A stretch of 6,002 bases of DNA, taken from assembly GCA_945836835.1 (NCBI GenBank), contig CAMAML010000088.1:1-6002 (forward strand). Reading direction: 5' to 3'. The translations under genes were made by a program, and so were the position numbers. Below the pieces are notes generated by a model. It searched no databases and was not told the DNA's origin. It saw only the letters and a list, made by a program, of their open reading frames with translations. This DNA comes from an uncultured cyanobacterium. GTDB taxonomy: Bacteria; Cyanobacteriota; Vampirovibrionia; Gastranaerophilales; Gastranaerophilaceae. Below, piece by piece: positions 1-5,438 of this stretch (position 1 is the stretch's first letter; each line of letters starts with the position of its first letter).

Positions 1-1
1 A

Positions 2-112
2 TTTTTAATCGAATTTGAGGCAAAAATAAAATCTTTATTTTATAAGGGTTTTAGGCGTATTAAACAAAATATTGTAACGAGATTGGAAAAAGTTCCTCAA
101 AAAATATGGTAA
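2..112 (+). CDS. Possible C-terminal tail of a gene entering from the left edge
   Basis: One plus-strand frame is open from the window edge for 36 codons and ends in TAA at 110-112; the other five frames are interrupted by stops in this stretch. The tail is basic and aromatic, with segments such as FYKGFRRIKQ and a final QKIW. No domain or family is recognisable from so short a piece. An open run of this length can arise by chance in AT-rich DNA, so coding is an inference. It is supported mainly by the strong plus-strand terminator about 180 bases further on, which implies a plus-strand transcript arriving from the left. Confidence 0.35.
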   Translation, partial: FLIEFEAKIKSLFYKGFRRIKQNIVTRLEKVPQKIW

Positions 113-288
113 TTTTATATTTTAGGATTATTATATTTGTATAAGTCGAAATTCTTAAAACGACTCAGGCTTATGGGAGAAATTAAACAAATACAAGGGA
201 TATAAATTCTCGGTCGATTATTTTTCGGTTGAGAAGGGAATAAGGTTTAAAGTTAATGTAAATCCTTTTTGTTTCAGAAATGAAATAC
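113..288 (+). other. AT-rich non-coding stretch with several potential RNA hairpins
   Basis: No credible gene lies here. Read as plus-strand RNA it can form an arm at 141-174 (ATAAG with CTTAT outside, TCG with CGA inside), an 11-pair hairpin at 207-235, and a hairpin at 242-267 (AAGG/CCTT plus TTTA/TAAA with one bulged base). AGGATT at 124-129 can also pair with AATCCT at 261-266, which would enclose the first two arms and exclude the 242-267 hairpin. The strong terminator at 289-319 follows. It could be a long 3' untranslated region, a small RNA, or a leader with a terminator switch. I recognise no known riboswitch, 6S, SRP or tmRNA signature, and no convincing promoter. Confidence 0.35.
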
Positions 289-319
289 CGGACCTGCAAA
301 AGCGGAGTCCGTTTTTTTT
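289..319 (+). terminator. Strong rho-independent terminator
   Basis: CGGACCTGC at 289-297 pairs with GCGG (302-305) and GTCCG (307-311) across an AAAA loop, giving nine pairs (one of them G-U) with a single bulged A at 306. Eight T residues (312-319) follow immediately. The T tract lies on the plus strand, so it ends a plus-strand transcript coming from the left. It stops 16 bases before the ATG of the phosphopantetheinyl transferase gene. It therefore either insulates that gene from upstream transcription or acts as an attenuator within its leader. Confidence 0.82.
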
Positions 320-320
320 A

Positions 321-329
321 TGTTACAAT
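321..329 (+). promoter_or_regulatory. Extended -10 promoter element for the phosphopantetheinyl transferase gene
   Basis: TG-T-TACAAT matches an extended -10: TG at 321-322, then TACAAT at 324-329, five of six bases matching TATAAT. No good -35 is visible 16-18 bases upstream, where the terminator stem lies, so the TG extension would have to compensate. Counting 7 bases from the hexamer end puts the start of transcription at about 336, the A of the gene's ATG. There is no Shine-Dalgarno sequence in the intervening bases, which fits a leaderless message. Confidence 0.45.
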
Positions 330-335
330 ACGAGT

Positions 336-848
336 ATGAAAGTTTTCTACACGTATTTATCGGAAGCGGAATGCAAAAACATGAAAAAGCCCGAACTTAA
401 GCGGTTTCAGTCTCGTGCGGGATATGCTCTGACGGATTATATCGCCAAGAATTTTTACGGCGTGCAAAACACCGACCTTATTATCAGAAACAACAAGCCC
501 GAATTTCAAAACTCGTCGCTTTGTTTTAATATTTCTCATTCAAATAACCTTGTTGCTGTAGCTTTTGACAAATACCCGCTCGGGCTTGACATAGAATTGA
601 TTAAACCTCGGGATTTGAGGCAACTTTCCGCAAGGTATTCGATAACATTTAATAATGATGAAGAGTTTTACGAATTTTGGACAAATTTGGAGGCGGAAAT
701 CAAAATTCAAGCGGAGGTTAAGCACCGATACACCAAAAAACTTACGCCTGACTATATGATGACGTTGTTGTCCGCAAATGAAGTTTTTTTTGATAGAATA
801 CCGACGGTTAAAATCCCTCTTCCAAGACTAGAGCTTCAAGAAGTTTAA
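336..848 (+). CDS. 4'-phosphopantetheinyl transferase, Sfp/AcpT-like (short form)
   Basis: Likely cytoplasmic enzyme that moves the 4'-phosphopantetheine arm of coenzyme A onto a conserved serine of acyl or peptidyl carrier proteins. The family signatures appear in order: FNISHS at residues 64-69, GLDIE at 83-87 giving metal ligands Asp85 and Glu87, and a W-T-x-x-E-A-x-x-K block at 115-123 with Glu119 and Lys123. The usual Lys before the Glu of that block is Leu118. At 170 residues it is shorter than Sfp (about 220) and longer than AcpS (about 120); the C-terminal half is reduced. The ATG at 336 gives a complete N-terminal region but has no Shine-Dalgarno sequence, and an extended -10 sits just upstream. 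The last 41 bases overlap the 3' end of the convergent mutase gene. No carrier protein or synthase gene is nearby, so its substrate, fatty-acid ACP or a secondary-metabolite carrier, cannot be told from context. Confidence 0.85.
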   Translation: MKVFYTYLSEAECKNMKKPELKRFQSRAGYALTDYIAKNFYGVQNTDLIIRNNKPEFQNSSLCFNISHSNNLVAVAFDKYPLGLDIELIKPRDLRQLSARYSITFNNDEEFYEFWTNLEAEIKIQAEVKHRYTKKLTPDYMMTLLSANEVFFDRIPTVKIPLPRLELQEV

Positions 849-2196
849 GTTTTTCTTCTCCGTCGCTTTCAAAATAAATTCTCAGTAACGGCTCCGTGCC
901 GCTCGGTCGAACCAAAATCCAACTATTGTCGTCGTCAAGGTAGAGCTTAACCCCGTCTTGAAGGTCGACTTTCTTAACCTTAAACTCCCCTATTTGCGTT
1001 TTCGCTCCAAATTTGTCCAATACGGGCTTGATTAAATCGATGCTTTCAAGTTTTTTGTCAATCCTGTCGTTAAAAAATTTGCACCCCGCAAAGTCAAACA
1101 GTTCTTGCTGAAGTTGAACAAGCGATTTTTCTGCGTACGCCATAGCCTCTAAGATGAGCAGGTTTGCAAGAATGCCGTCTTTTTCGGGGATATGACCTTG
1201 AATACTCAGCCCGCCGCTTTCTTCACCGCCGATAACGGGGTTATGTTTCCTCATAGCTTCCCCGACATGCTTAAAACCGACGGGGGTTTCCACGACCTCG
1301 ACACCCGATTTTTCGGCAACCTTGTTCAACAAAAGGCTTGCCCCGACTGTTTTGACTAATGCACCGTTTAGACCTTTGTTTTTGGTAAGGTGGAGCAATA
1401 GTATTGCGATAATTTCGTTTGGCGATACGTAATCTCCTTCTTCGTTAATAACCCCGAACCTGTCGGCGTCTCCGTCGTTTGCAAACCCGACGGAATTTGG
1501 AGTTGTCTTAACTTTTTCGATTAAGTCTTGCATATATTTAGGTTTCGGGTCCGGCATGCCTCCGCCAAAATTTGTGTCGTGGTGCATGTTTATCGAGGAA
1601 AATTTTATCCCGTGACGGTTTAGCAATTCGTCGAAATACCCGATACTTGCCGAATAAAACCCGTTATAAATAATGTTTGTATTTTTAAGTTCTTTTATTT
1701 TGTCAAAATTGATTAAACTTTCAAGGTGCTTGTCGTATGCGGGTTGAAAATCGTACAATTCAACGCTTCCGCCCGCTTGCGGAGGAACTTCTTTGCCCAA
1801 ATTTTCCATCAATTCATCCGTAATTTCGCTTGTTGCGGGGCCTGCGTAATCAGGGATAAACTTTATCCCCAAATATTCGGGCGGATTGTGGGAGGCGGTA
1901 AACATAACGGCACAGGCGTTCAAAAGTTTTGCATTATACGCCAAGACGGGCGTCGGGATAATTTTGTCGCTATATAGAACTCTAAACCCCGATTTTGCAA
2001 AAATATCCGCACACTGTTTGGAAAACACGTCCGCCATATTTCTCGGGTCGTAACCGATTATTATAAGTTTTTCCGTCCCGTAGTTGTCTTTTACGTATTT
2101 TGCTATCGCTTTTGTACATATTTCAACGTTTTCCTCCGTGAAATCTTCGCCGACTACGGCTCTCCAGCCGTCTGTTCCAAATTTTATCTTTCCCAT
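808..2196 (-). CDS. Phosphoglucomutase/phosphomannomutase (alpha-D-phosphohexomutase family)
   Basis: Interconverts hexose 1- and 6-phosphates through a phosphoserine enzyme, feeding glycogen, nucleotide-sugar and cell-envelope polysaccharide synthesis in the cytoplasm. All four family sites are present: the catalytic loop TASHNP at residues 100-105 with Ser102, the metal loop DGDADR at 241-246, the sugar-specificity loop GEESGG at 324-329, and the phosphate-binding RPSGTEP at 430-436. The N-terminal KFGTDGWRA is typical. The length, 462 residues, is normal. GEESGG favours glucose/mannose phosphate over glucosamine phosphate, since GlmM usually has a GEQSGH-like loop, but glucose versus mannose preference cannot be decided. 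The ATG start has AAGGAG five bases upstream (2202-2207). It lies 72 bases downstream of the ligase gene on the same strand, with its own promoter candidate, so readthrough and independent transcription are both possible. Its 3' end overlaps the transferase gene by 41 bases. Confidence 0.96.
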   Translation of the reverse strand: MGKIKFGTDGWRAVVGEDFTEENVEICTKAIAKYVKDNYGTEKLIIIGYDPRNMADVFSKQCADIFAKSGFRVLYSDKIIPTPVLAYNAKLLNACAVMFTASHNPPEYLGIKFIPDYAGPATSEITDELMENLGKEVPPQAGGSVELYDFQPAYDKHLESLINFDKIKELKNTNIIYNGFYSASIGYFDELLNRHGIKFSSINMHHDTNFGGGMPDPKPKYMQDLIEKVKTTPNSVGFANDGDADRFGVINEEGDYVSPNEIIAILLLHLTKNKGLNGALVKTVGASLLLNKVAEKSGVEVVETPVGFKHVGEAMRKHNPVIGGEESGGLSIQGHIPEKDGILANLLILEAMAYAEKSLVQLQQELFDFAGCKFFNDRIDKKLESIDLIKPVLDKFGAKTQIGEFKVKKVDLQDGVKLYLDDDNSWILVRPSGTEPLLRIYFESDGEEKLKLLEALVLEEGF

Positions 2197-2201
2197 TTCT
2201 T

Positions 2202-2207
2202 CTCCTT
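2202..2207 (-). promoter_or_regulatory. Ribosome binding site of the mutase gene
   Basis: Minus-strand AAGGAG, five bases before the ATG at 2196. It confirms the start at MGKIKFGTDG and contrasts with the transferase and rsmA genes, which have no such site. Confidence 0.8.
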
Positions 2208-2228
2208 GAAATTTATCTCTTAGTTCTA

Positions 2229-2257
2229 CATATACCCTAAAAATACCCGTGTGTAAA
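2229..2257 (-). promoter_or_regulatory. Candidate sigma-70-type promoter for the mutase gene
   Basis: On the minus strand TTTACA (2252-2257, five of six to TTGACA) is followed after exactly 17 bases by TATATG (2229-2234, four of six to TATAAT). Transcription would start near 2222, leaving a leader of about 25 bases that holds the AAGGAG site. The element lies in the 72-base gap after the ligase stop, so the mutase could be made independently of the ligase gene. There is no terminator in that gap, so upstream transcription may also continue through. Confidence 0.45.
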
Positions 2258-2268
2258 TATGGGACGGA

Positions 2269-3597
2269 TTATGAAATAAATTCAATAAGTTTCGAGAGGT
2301 CTTTGTTCCACTTGCCGTACCAGTTTTTCAGGATAACATCCGCGGGCGAAATGCCTTCTAACGTGTAACTTTTGATGTAGTCCAAAAACTTTTCTTCGCC
2401 CAAGTTTTGTGCGATAAGAGATTTTTCGGCAATATAGAGAATTTCTTTGGCAAAATCTTTTACGTAATATTTGCCGAATTTTGTGTTCAGGGCGGTTTTT
2501 GGGACGTTGTATCTCAATTCGTTCAACTCGTTTAAGGTTATACCGTTAAGAAGTTCCTCGATTTCGGCCATGGCGTTGTCGCCGTAGAGGATACCTTTGT
2601 AGATTGCGAGCATTGAATAAGGTGCGTCTTTACTTCCGCAGTCGTGGTTTCTGACCTCAATAAAGTTTCTGAGTCGGACTTCGGGGAAGCATAAATTTGC
2701 CTGAAGAAGGTAATCGTCCATTTCGGGGTAAAACTCGTTCTTTCCGCCAATCATAAACTCTTTAAAATCGAGTTTGCCGCCAAGGCTAATCGGGCAGCCG
2801 CCACGGTTGATGAATATCATCGGGGTTTCCGTAACCCGTGAGATATAGTCGTCAAAGGTTTCATCGGATTTAAAGTCCGTATAAAATCCGCAACGGTCGT
2901 TGTCGGTGTTCAGCCAGCTTAAAGCTCTAAACGACTTGTAGCCCGTATCGACCCCGCCACGGATAGGTGAGTTTGCAAACATTGCGGTCATAAAGGGCGA
3001 GAGCATATTTGCGATTTTGAATTTTTGCATGGCGTCCGGTTCGCTTTCAAAATCGAAAGTTCCCTGTATCCCGGCGGTTTCTCTCATCATTACGTCGGAC
3101 AAAATCCCCCAGAGGTATTTTGCCATAACCTCGTAACGCCGTTTTGGGATGAGGTTTATGGTTTTGTTTGTGGAAAGCGGTGAAACGCCGTAATTTAAAA
3201 GAGTTATCCCCATTTGATTTAAAATTGGTGTAATTTTTTCGTCCAAACTTTCGGCGTATTTTTTCAGGTCGGCAATTTTTTTCTGAGGTTTTATACTAAA
3301 TTCCACCTGACATCCGGGTTCAAGCGTTATGGTGTTATGCCCCTGTTTTAATCCGATTATGTTAAAGTCGTCGGTTATGTAGTCCCAATTTTCTTCTCGT
3401 GCAAAGGCTCTTAAAAATTCATATATGCCGTTTTGTTCATAGTAATCCGCCGCTTTAAAGGTTTTGGATTTAACGGGTAGGCGTTCGTATTCCAACCCGA
3501 CTTCAAAATCCGACTTGTTTTTTTTGCATCCCGAGGTGTAAATTTCTTTTATATCGGGATATTCGAGATATTTTTTTGTAGATACGGTACTCAACAT
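2269..3597 (-). CDS. gshA: Glutamate-cysteine ligase, plant/cyanobacterial type (GCS2 family)
   Basis: Joins the gamma-carboxyl of glutamate to cysteine using ATP, the first step of glutathione or gamma-glutamylcysteine synthesis, in the cytoplasm. Counting from the start chosen here (442 residues), family motifs run in order: VGLEYERLPV at 33-42, TLEPGCQVEFS at 91-101, MRETAGIQGTFDF at 171-183, SFRALSWLNTD at 222-232, and PEVRLRNFIEVRNHD at 305-319. These carry the ATP/metal and substrate residues of the plant-type enzymes. The frame is open 21 codons further upstream, to 3660. I chose 3597 because AGGAGG (3601-3606) and an extended -10 (3617-3625) both lie inside that extension, and the extra residues are hydrophobic and unlike the family. 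AGGAGG is only three bases from this ATG; the next codon, TTG at 3594, has a more usual six-base spacing and is an alternative start. No glutathione synthetase gene is in view. Confidence 0.9.
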   Translation of the reverse strand: MLSTVSTKKYLEYPDIKEIYTSGCKKNKSDFEVGLEYERLPVKSKTFKAADYYEQNGIYEFLRAFAREENWDYITDDFNIIGLKQGHNTITLEPGCQVEFSIKPQKKIADLKKYAESLDEKITPILNQMGITLLNYGVSPLSTNKTINLIPKRRYEVMAKYLWGILSDVMMRETAGIQGTFDFESEPDAMQKFKIANMLSPFMTAMFANSPIRGGVDTGYKSFRALSWLNTDNDRCGFYTDFKSDETFDDYISRVTETPMIFINRGGCPISLGGKLDFKEFMIGGKNEFYPEMDDYLLQANLCFPEVRLRNFIEVRNHDCGSKDAPYSMLAIYKGILYGDNAMAEIEELLNGITLNELNELRYNVPKTALNTKFGKYYVKDFAKEILYIAEKSLIAQNLGEEKFLDYIKSYTLEGISPADVILKNWYGKWNKDLSKLIEFIS

Positions 3598-3600
3598 GAA

Positions 3601-3606
3601 CCTCCT
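3601..3606 (-). promoter_or_regulatory. Ribosome binding site that decides the ligase start
   Basis: A perfect minus-strand AGGAGG, three bases before the ATG at 3597 and six before a TTG at 3594. It falls inside the 5' extension of the open frame to 3660 and so argues against that longer start. Confidence 0.75.
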
Positions 3607-3616
3607 GACACATATT

Positions 3617-3625
3617 ATTATACCA
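3617..3625 (-). promoter_or_regulatory. Extended -10 promoter for the glutamate-cysteine ligase gene
   Basis: The minus strand reads TGG-TATAAT: a consensus -10 at 3617-3622 with the TG extension at 3624-3625. A poor T-rich -35 lies about 17 bases upstream. Predicted transcription start is near 3610, giving a leader of about 13 bases that carries AGGAGG. It is back to back with the rsmA promoter element, about 50 bases away. Confidence 0.65.
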
Positions 3626-3671
3626 CCAATTAAAATATCAAAAAAAATTTTACGCAACATTCCCCTGCTTG

Positions 3672-3680
3672 TGGTATTAT
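3672..3680 (+). promoter_or_regulatory. Extended -10 promoter for rsmA-ispE
   Basis: TGG-TATTAT: TG at 3672-3673 and a five-of-six -10 at 3675-3680, with no clear -35. Predicted transcription start is about 3687, only about four bases before the rsmA ATG at 3691; TATATT at 3678-3683 would move it to about 3690. Either way the message is nearly leaderless. The core TGGTATWAT is shared with the opposing ligase promoter. Confidence 0.55.
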
Positions 3681-3690
3681 ATTAAGTAAG

Positions 3691-4533
3691 ATGAACTACT
3701 ACGACAGAGCAAGATATTTCAGAACAAAAAAACGCCTCGGGCAAAACTTCCTGATAAACGGGGAAGTTATCCGAAACATACTTGATTATGCAAACGTAAA
3801 TTCCGAAGATACTGTTGTGGAAATCGGTCCGGGTGTCGGGTTTGTGACGGAACAACTTGTAAAACGGGCAAAAAAAGTTATCGCAATCGAGCTTGACGAG
3901 GAGGCTGTAAAAGAGCTGAAAAAACTTGACGCTCCGAATTTAACGATAATTCACTCAGACGTTTTGAAAACGGATATTTCACTTTTATGCGAAGAAAAAA
4001 TCAAGGTCGTCGCAAATATTCCATACTACATTACAAGCCCGATTATTGCTCATCTGCTCGGCGAAATCGACGATTTAAACAACAAAAATCGAAACAAGAT
4101 TACGGAAATTTTGCTTATGGTGCAGGAAGAAGTCGCCCAAAGAATGGTTGCGGACGAAAAATCGCCTTCAAAACGTTACGGACTTTTGACGATGTTATCG
4201 CAGTTTTGGGCGGAAGTCGAAATTAAACAGCTTGTCGGGCGAAAATCTTTTTACCCCGCACCAAAAGTCAATTCGGCACTTATCCACCTGAAGGTCAGGG
4301 AAAAACCGCTCTTGGAACTGAAAGATTATACGCATTTCAGAAAAACCGTAAAGGCGGCGTTCTCGCAACGAAGAAAGACCCTCAAAAATTGCCTTGTCCA
4401 AAACGGGTTTGATAAAGAAAAAGTCCAAAAGGTTATGAACGCTCTTGATTTAGACGACAATATCAGGGGCGAAAAGCTCTCTATAGCTCAGTTTGGCGAA
4501 CTTTCGGAGGGACTGATCAGTGAAAACGATTAA
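3691..4533 (+). CDS. rsmA: 16S rRNA (adenine1518-N6/adenine1519-N6)-dimethyltransferase RsmA (KsgA)
   Basis: Dimethylates two adjacent adenosines near the 3' end of 16S rRNA using S-adenosylmethionine, a late step and checkpoint in small-subunit maturation. Visible motifs: KKRLGQNFL at residues 13-21 before the fold, the SAM loop EIGPGVG at 44-50, acidic Glu67 in AIELDEE, the adenine-site HSD ending at Asp90, and catalytic NIPY at 109-112. FYPAPKVNSA at 187-196 and a C-terminal FSQRRKTLKN and RGEKLS complete the RsmA/Erm pattern. The length, 280 residues, is normal. The family-typical LGQNFL and rRNA-site residues, and the pairing with ispE, favour RsmA over an Erm resistance methylase. The ATG at 3691 gives the expected short N-terminal arm but has no Shine-Dalgarno sequence; a promoter element lies immediately upstream. 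The gene overlaps ispE by 14 bases. Confidence 0.97.
   Translation: MNYYDRARYFRTKKRLGQNFLINGEVIRNILDYANVNSEDTVVEIGPGVGFVTEQLVKRAKKVIAIELDEEAVKELKKLDAPNLTIIHSDVLKTDISLLCEEKIKVVANIPYYITSPIIAHLLGEIDDLNNKNRNKITEILLMVQEEVAQRMVADEKSPSKRYGLLTMLSQFWAEVEIKQLVGRKSFYPAPKVNSALIHLKVREKPLLELKDYTHFRKTVKAAFSQRRKTLKNCLVQNGFDKEKVQKVMNALDLDDNIRGEKLSIAQFGELSEGLISEND
4506..4510 (+). promoter_or_regulatory. Ribosome binding site of ispE, inside rsmA
   Basis: GGAGG lies nine bases before the GTG at 4520, within the last codons of rsmA. It supports the GTG start and the 14-base overlap, which suggests that ispE translation is linked to that of rsmA. Confidence 0.75.
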
Positions 4534-5353
4534 GGTCAAATGTCCCGCAAAGATTAATTTAAGCCTCAAAGTCCTAGGTAAACGTCCCGACGGGTTCCAC
4601 GACATTGAAAGCGTCATGCAGGCAATTAATTTGTACGACTATCTAACGGTTTCGGTCGAGCCGAGCGAGAAGTTAGAGATTGAACTTAGCGGAACGAGTG
4701 ACAAAATCCCTTACGACGAAAAAAATCTTGTTTGGAGAGCTGCGGTTTTGTTTTTTGAAAAAGCAGGCATGGGGCAGAATTTCAAGGTAACGGCATTCAT
4801 CGAAAAAAATATCCCCGTTGAGGCGGGGCTTGCGGGTGGAAGTACGGACGGTGCGGGCATGCTGTATGCCCTGAACGAACTTTTTGAGAAACCCTTAACA
4901 CGGGAAGGGCTTCACGAACTTTGTGCAAAATTAGGTTCGGACTTGAACTTTTGCCTCGAAGGCGGTCGTAAGATGACGACGGGAAGGGGCGAAAAACTCC
5001 AAAATATACCGTTTGAAGAGTTTTCGGTATCTCTTGTCAAACCGATGAATTTTGGGATAAGTGCAAAAGAGGCTTACACAAAGTTTTCCGCAAAAAAAGA
5101 ACTTAATGCACTCGGGCAGGAAGATTTTGTAAACGATTTGGAGTGGGCGGTAATCGAGGATTACCCGGAGTTGCAAAAGATTAAGCAGGCGTATCCGAAT
5201 GCGCTTATGTCGGGTTCGGGACCGACTTATTACGCCGTCGGGACGGATTTTTCGGCAGACGGCAACTTTCCGGGCGGAGACCTTACGGACGGTGATTTCA
5301 TAATTATAAACGGGCTTAAATCAATCCCTGACGGTGTCGGTGTGGTTGAGTAG
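4520..5353 (+). CDS. ispE: 4-diphosphocytidyl-2-C-methyl-D-erythritol kinase IspE
   Basis: Phosphorylates the 2-hydroxyl of 4-diphosphocytidyl-methylerythritol with ATP, the fourth enzymatic step of the MEP route to isoprenoid precursors. It is a GHMP kinase of normal length (277 residues). The N-terminal PAKINLSL carries Lys11, RPDGFHDIES follows at 22-31, the ATP loop AGLAGGSTD is at 102-110, LGSD at 138-141 gives the catalytic Asp141, and SGSGPT at 231-236 is the third GHMP motif. The loop has Thr-Asp-Gly where many homologues have Ser-Asp-Ala. GLAGGS and TGRGE (154-158) recall cyanobacterial and plant forms (from memory). The last 35 residues are rich in Asp and Gly. The start is GTG, with GGAGG nine bases upstream. 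The gene is probably cotranscribed with rsmA, a common pairing in Firmicutes and Cyanobacteria. It ends with three successive in-frame stops. Confidence 0.96.
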   Translation: MKTIKVKCPAKINLSLKVLGKRPDGFHDIESVMQAINLYDYLTVSVEPSEKLEIELSGTSDKIPYDEKNLVWRAAVLFFEKAGMGQNFKVTAFIEKNIPVEAGLAGGSTDGAGMLYALNELFEKPLTREGLHELCAKLGSDLNFCLEGGRKMTTGRGEKLQNIPFEEFSVSLVKPMNFGISAKEAYTKFSAKKELNALGQEDFVNDLEWAVIEDYPELQKIKQAYPNALMSGSGPTYYAVGTDFSADGNFPGGDLTDGDFIIINGLKSIPDGVGVVE

Positions 5354-5370
5354 TGATAAATTTTTATTCT

Positions 5371-5405
5371 GTGACTTCCTGCAGACAATCCGTGGAAAGT
5401 GTCAC
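5371..5405 (+). other. Imperfect inverted repeat between convergent ispE and uvrA
   Basis: In the 85-base gap between the two genes GTGAC (5371-5375) pairs with GTCAC (5401-5405), and TTCC (5376-5379) with GGAA (5394-5397), leaving a three-base bulge AGT and a 14-base loop. On the plus strand only a weak pyrimidine run (TTCTCT) follows, and on the minus strand the hairpin is followed by A-rich sequence, so it is not a standard rho-independent terminator for either gene. It may be a weak terminator or a stabilising 3' structure. The rest of the gap (5354-5438) holds nothing else that I can identify. Confidence 0.3.
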
Positions 5406-5438
5406 TTCTCTGATAAAACATAGTCGCTGAGATGCCAA

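Noticed and set aside
173..205. A 10-codon frame (ATG at 173) as a possible leader peptide
   Set aside because: It has only a weak AGG upstream, no run of regulatory codons, and a length expected by chance.
113..288. A known RNA such as 6S, SRP RNA, tmRNA or a named riboswitch
   Set aside because: I could not find the conserved core sequence of any of these, and the closing stem is only six AT-rich pairs.
1726..1977. An 83-codon plus-strand frame inside the mutase gene
   Set aside because: It is antisense to a well-conserved gene, with low-complexity composition and no ribosome binding site: a shadow frame.
2241..2264. A possible terminator between the ligase and mutase genes (CCCGT with ATGGG)
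   Set aside because: It has only five pairs including a wobble and no T tract in the right place.
3598..3660. A 21-codon N-terminal extension of the ligase frame, up to an ATG at 3660
   Set aside because: The extension covers the extended -10 and AGGAGG of the same gene and codes for a hydrophobic stretch that the family lacks. It resembles a signal peptide only superficially.
3691..4533. An Erm-type macrolide resistance methylase
   Set aside because: The LGQNFL, RsmA-type C-terminal motifs and the ispE partner point to housekeeping RsmA, and no leader peptide attenuator is present.
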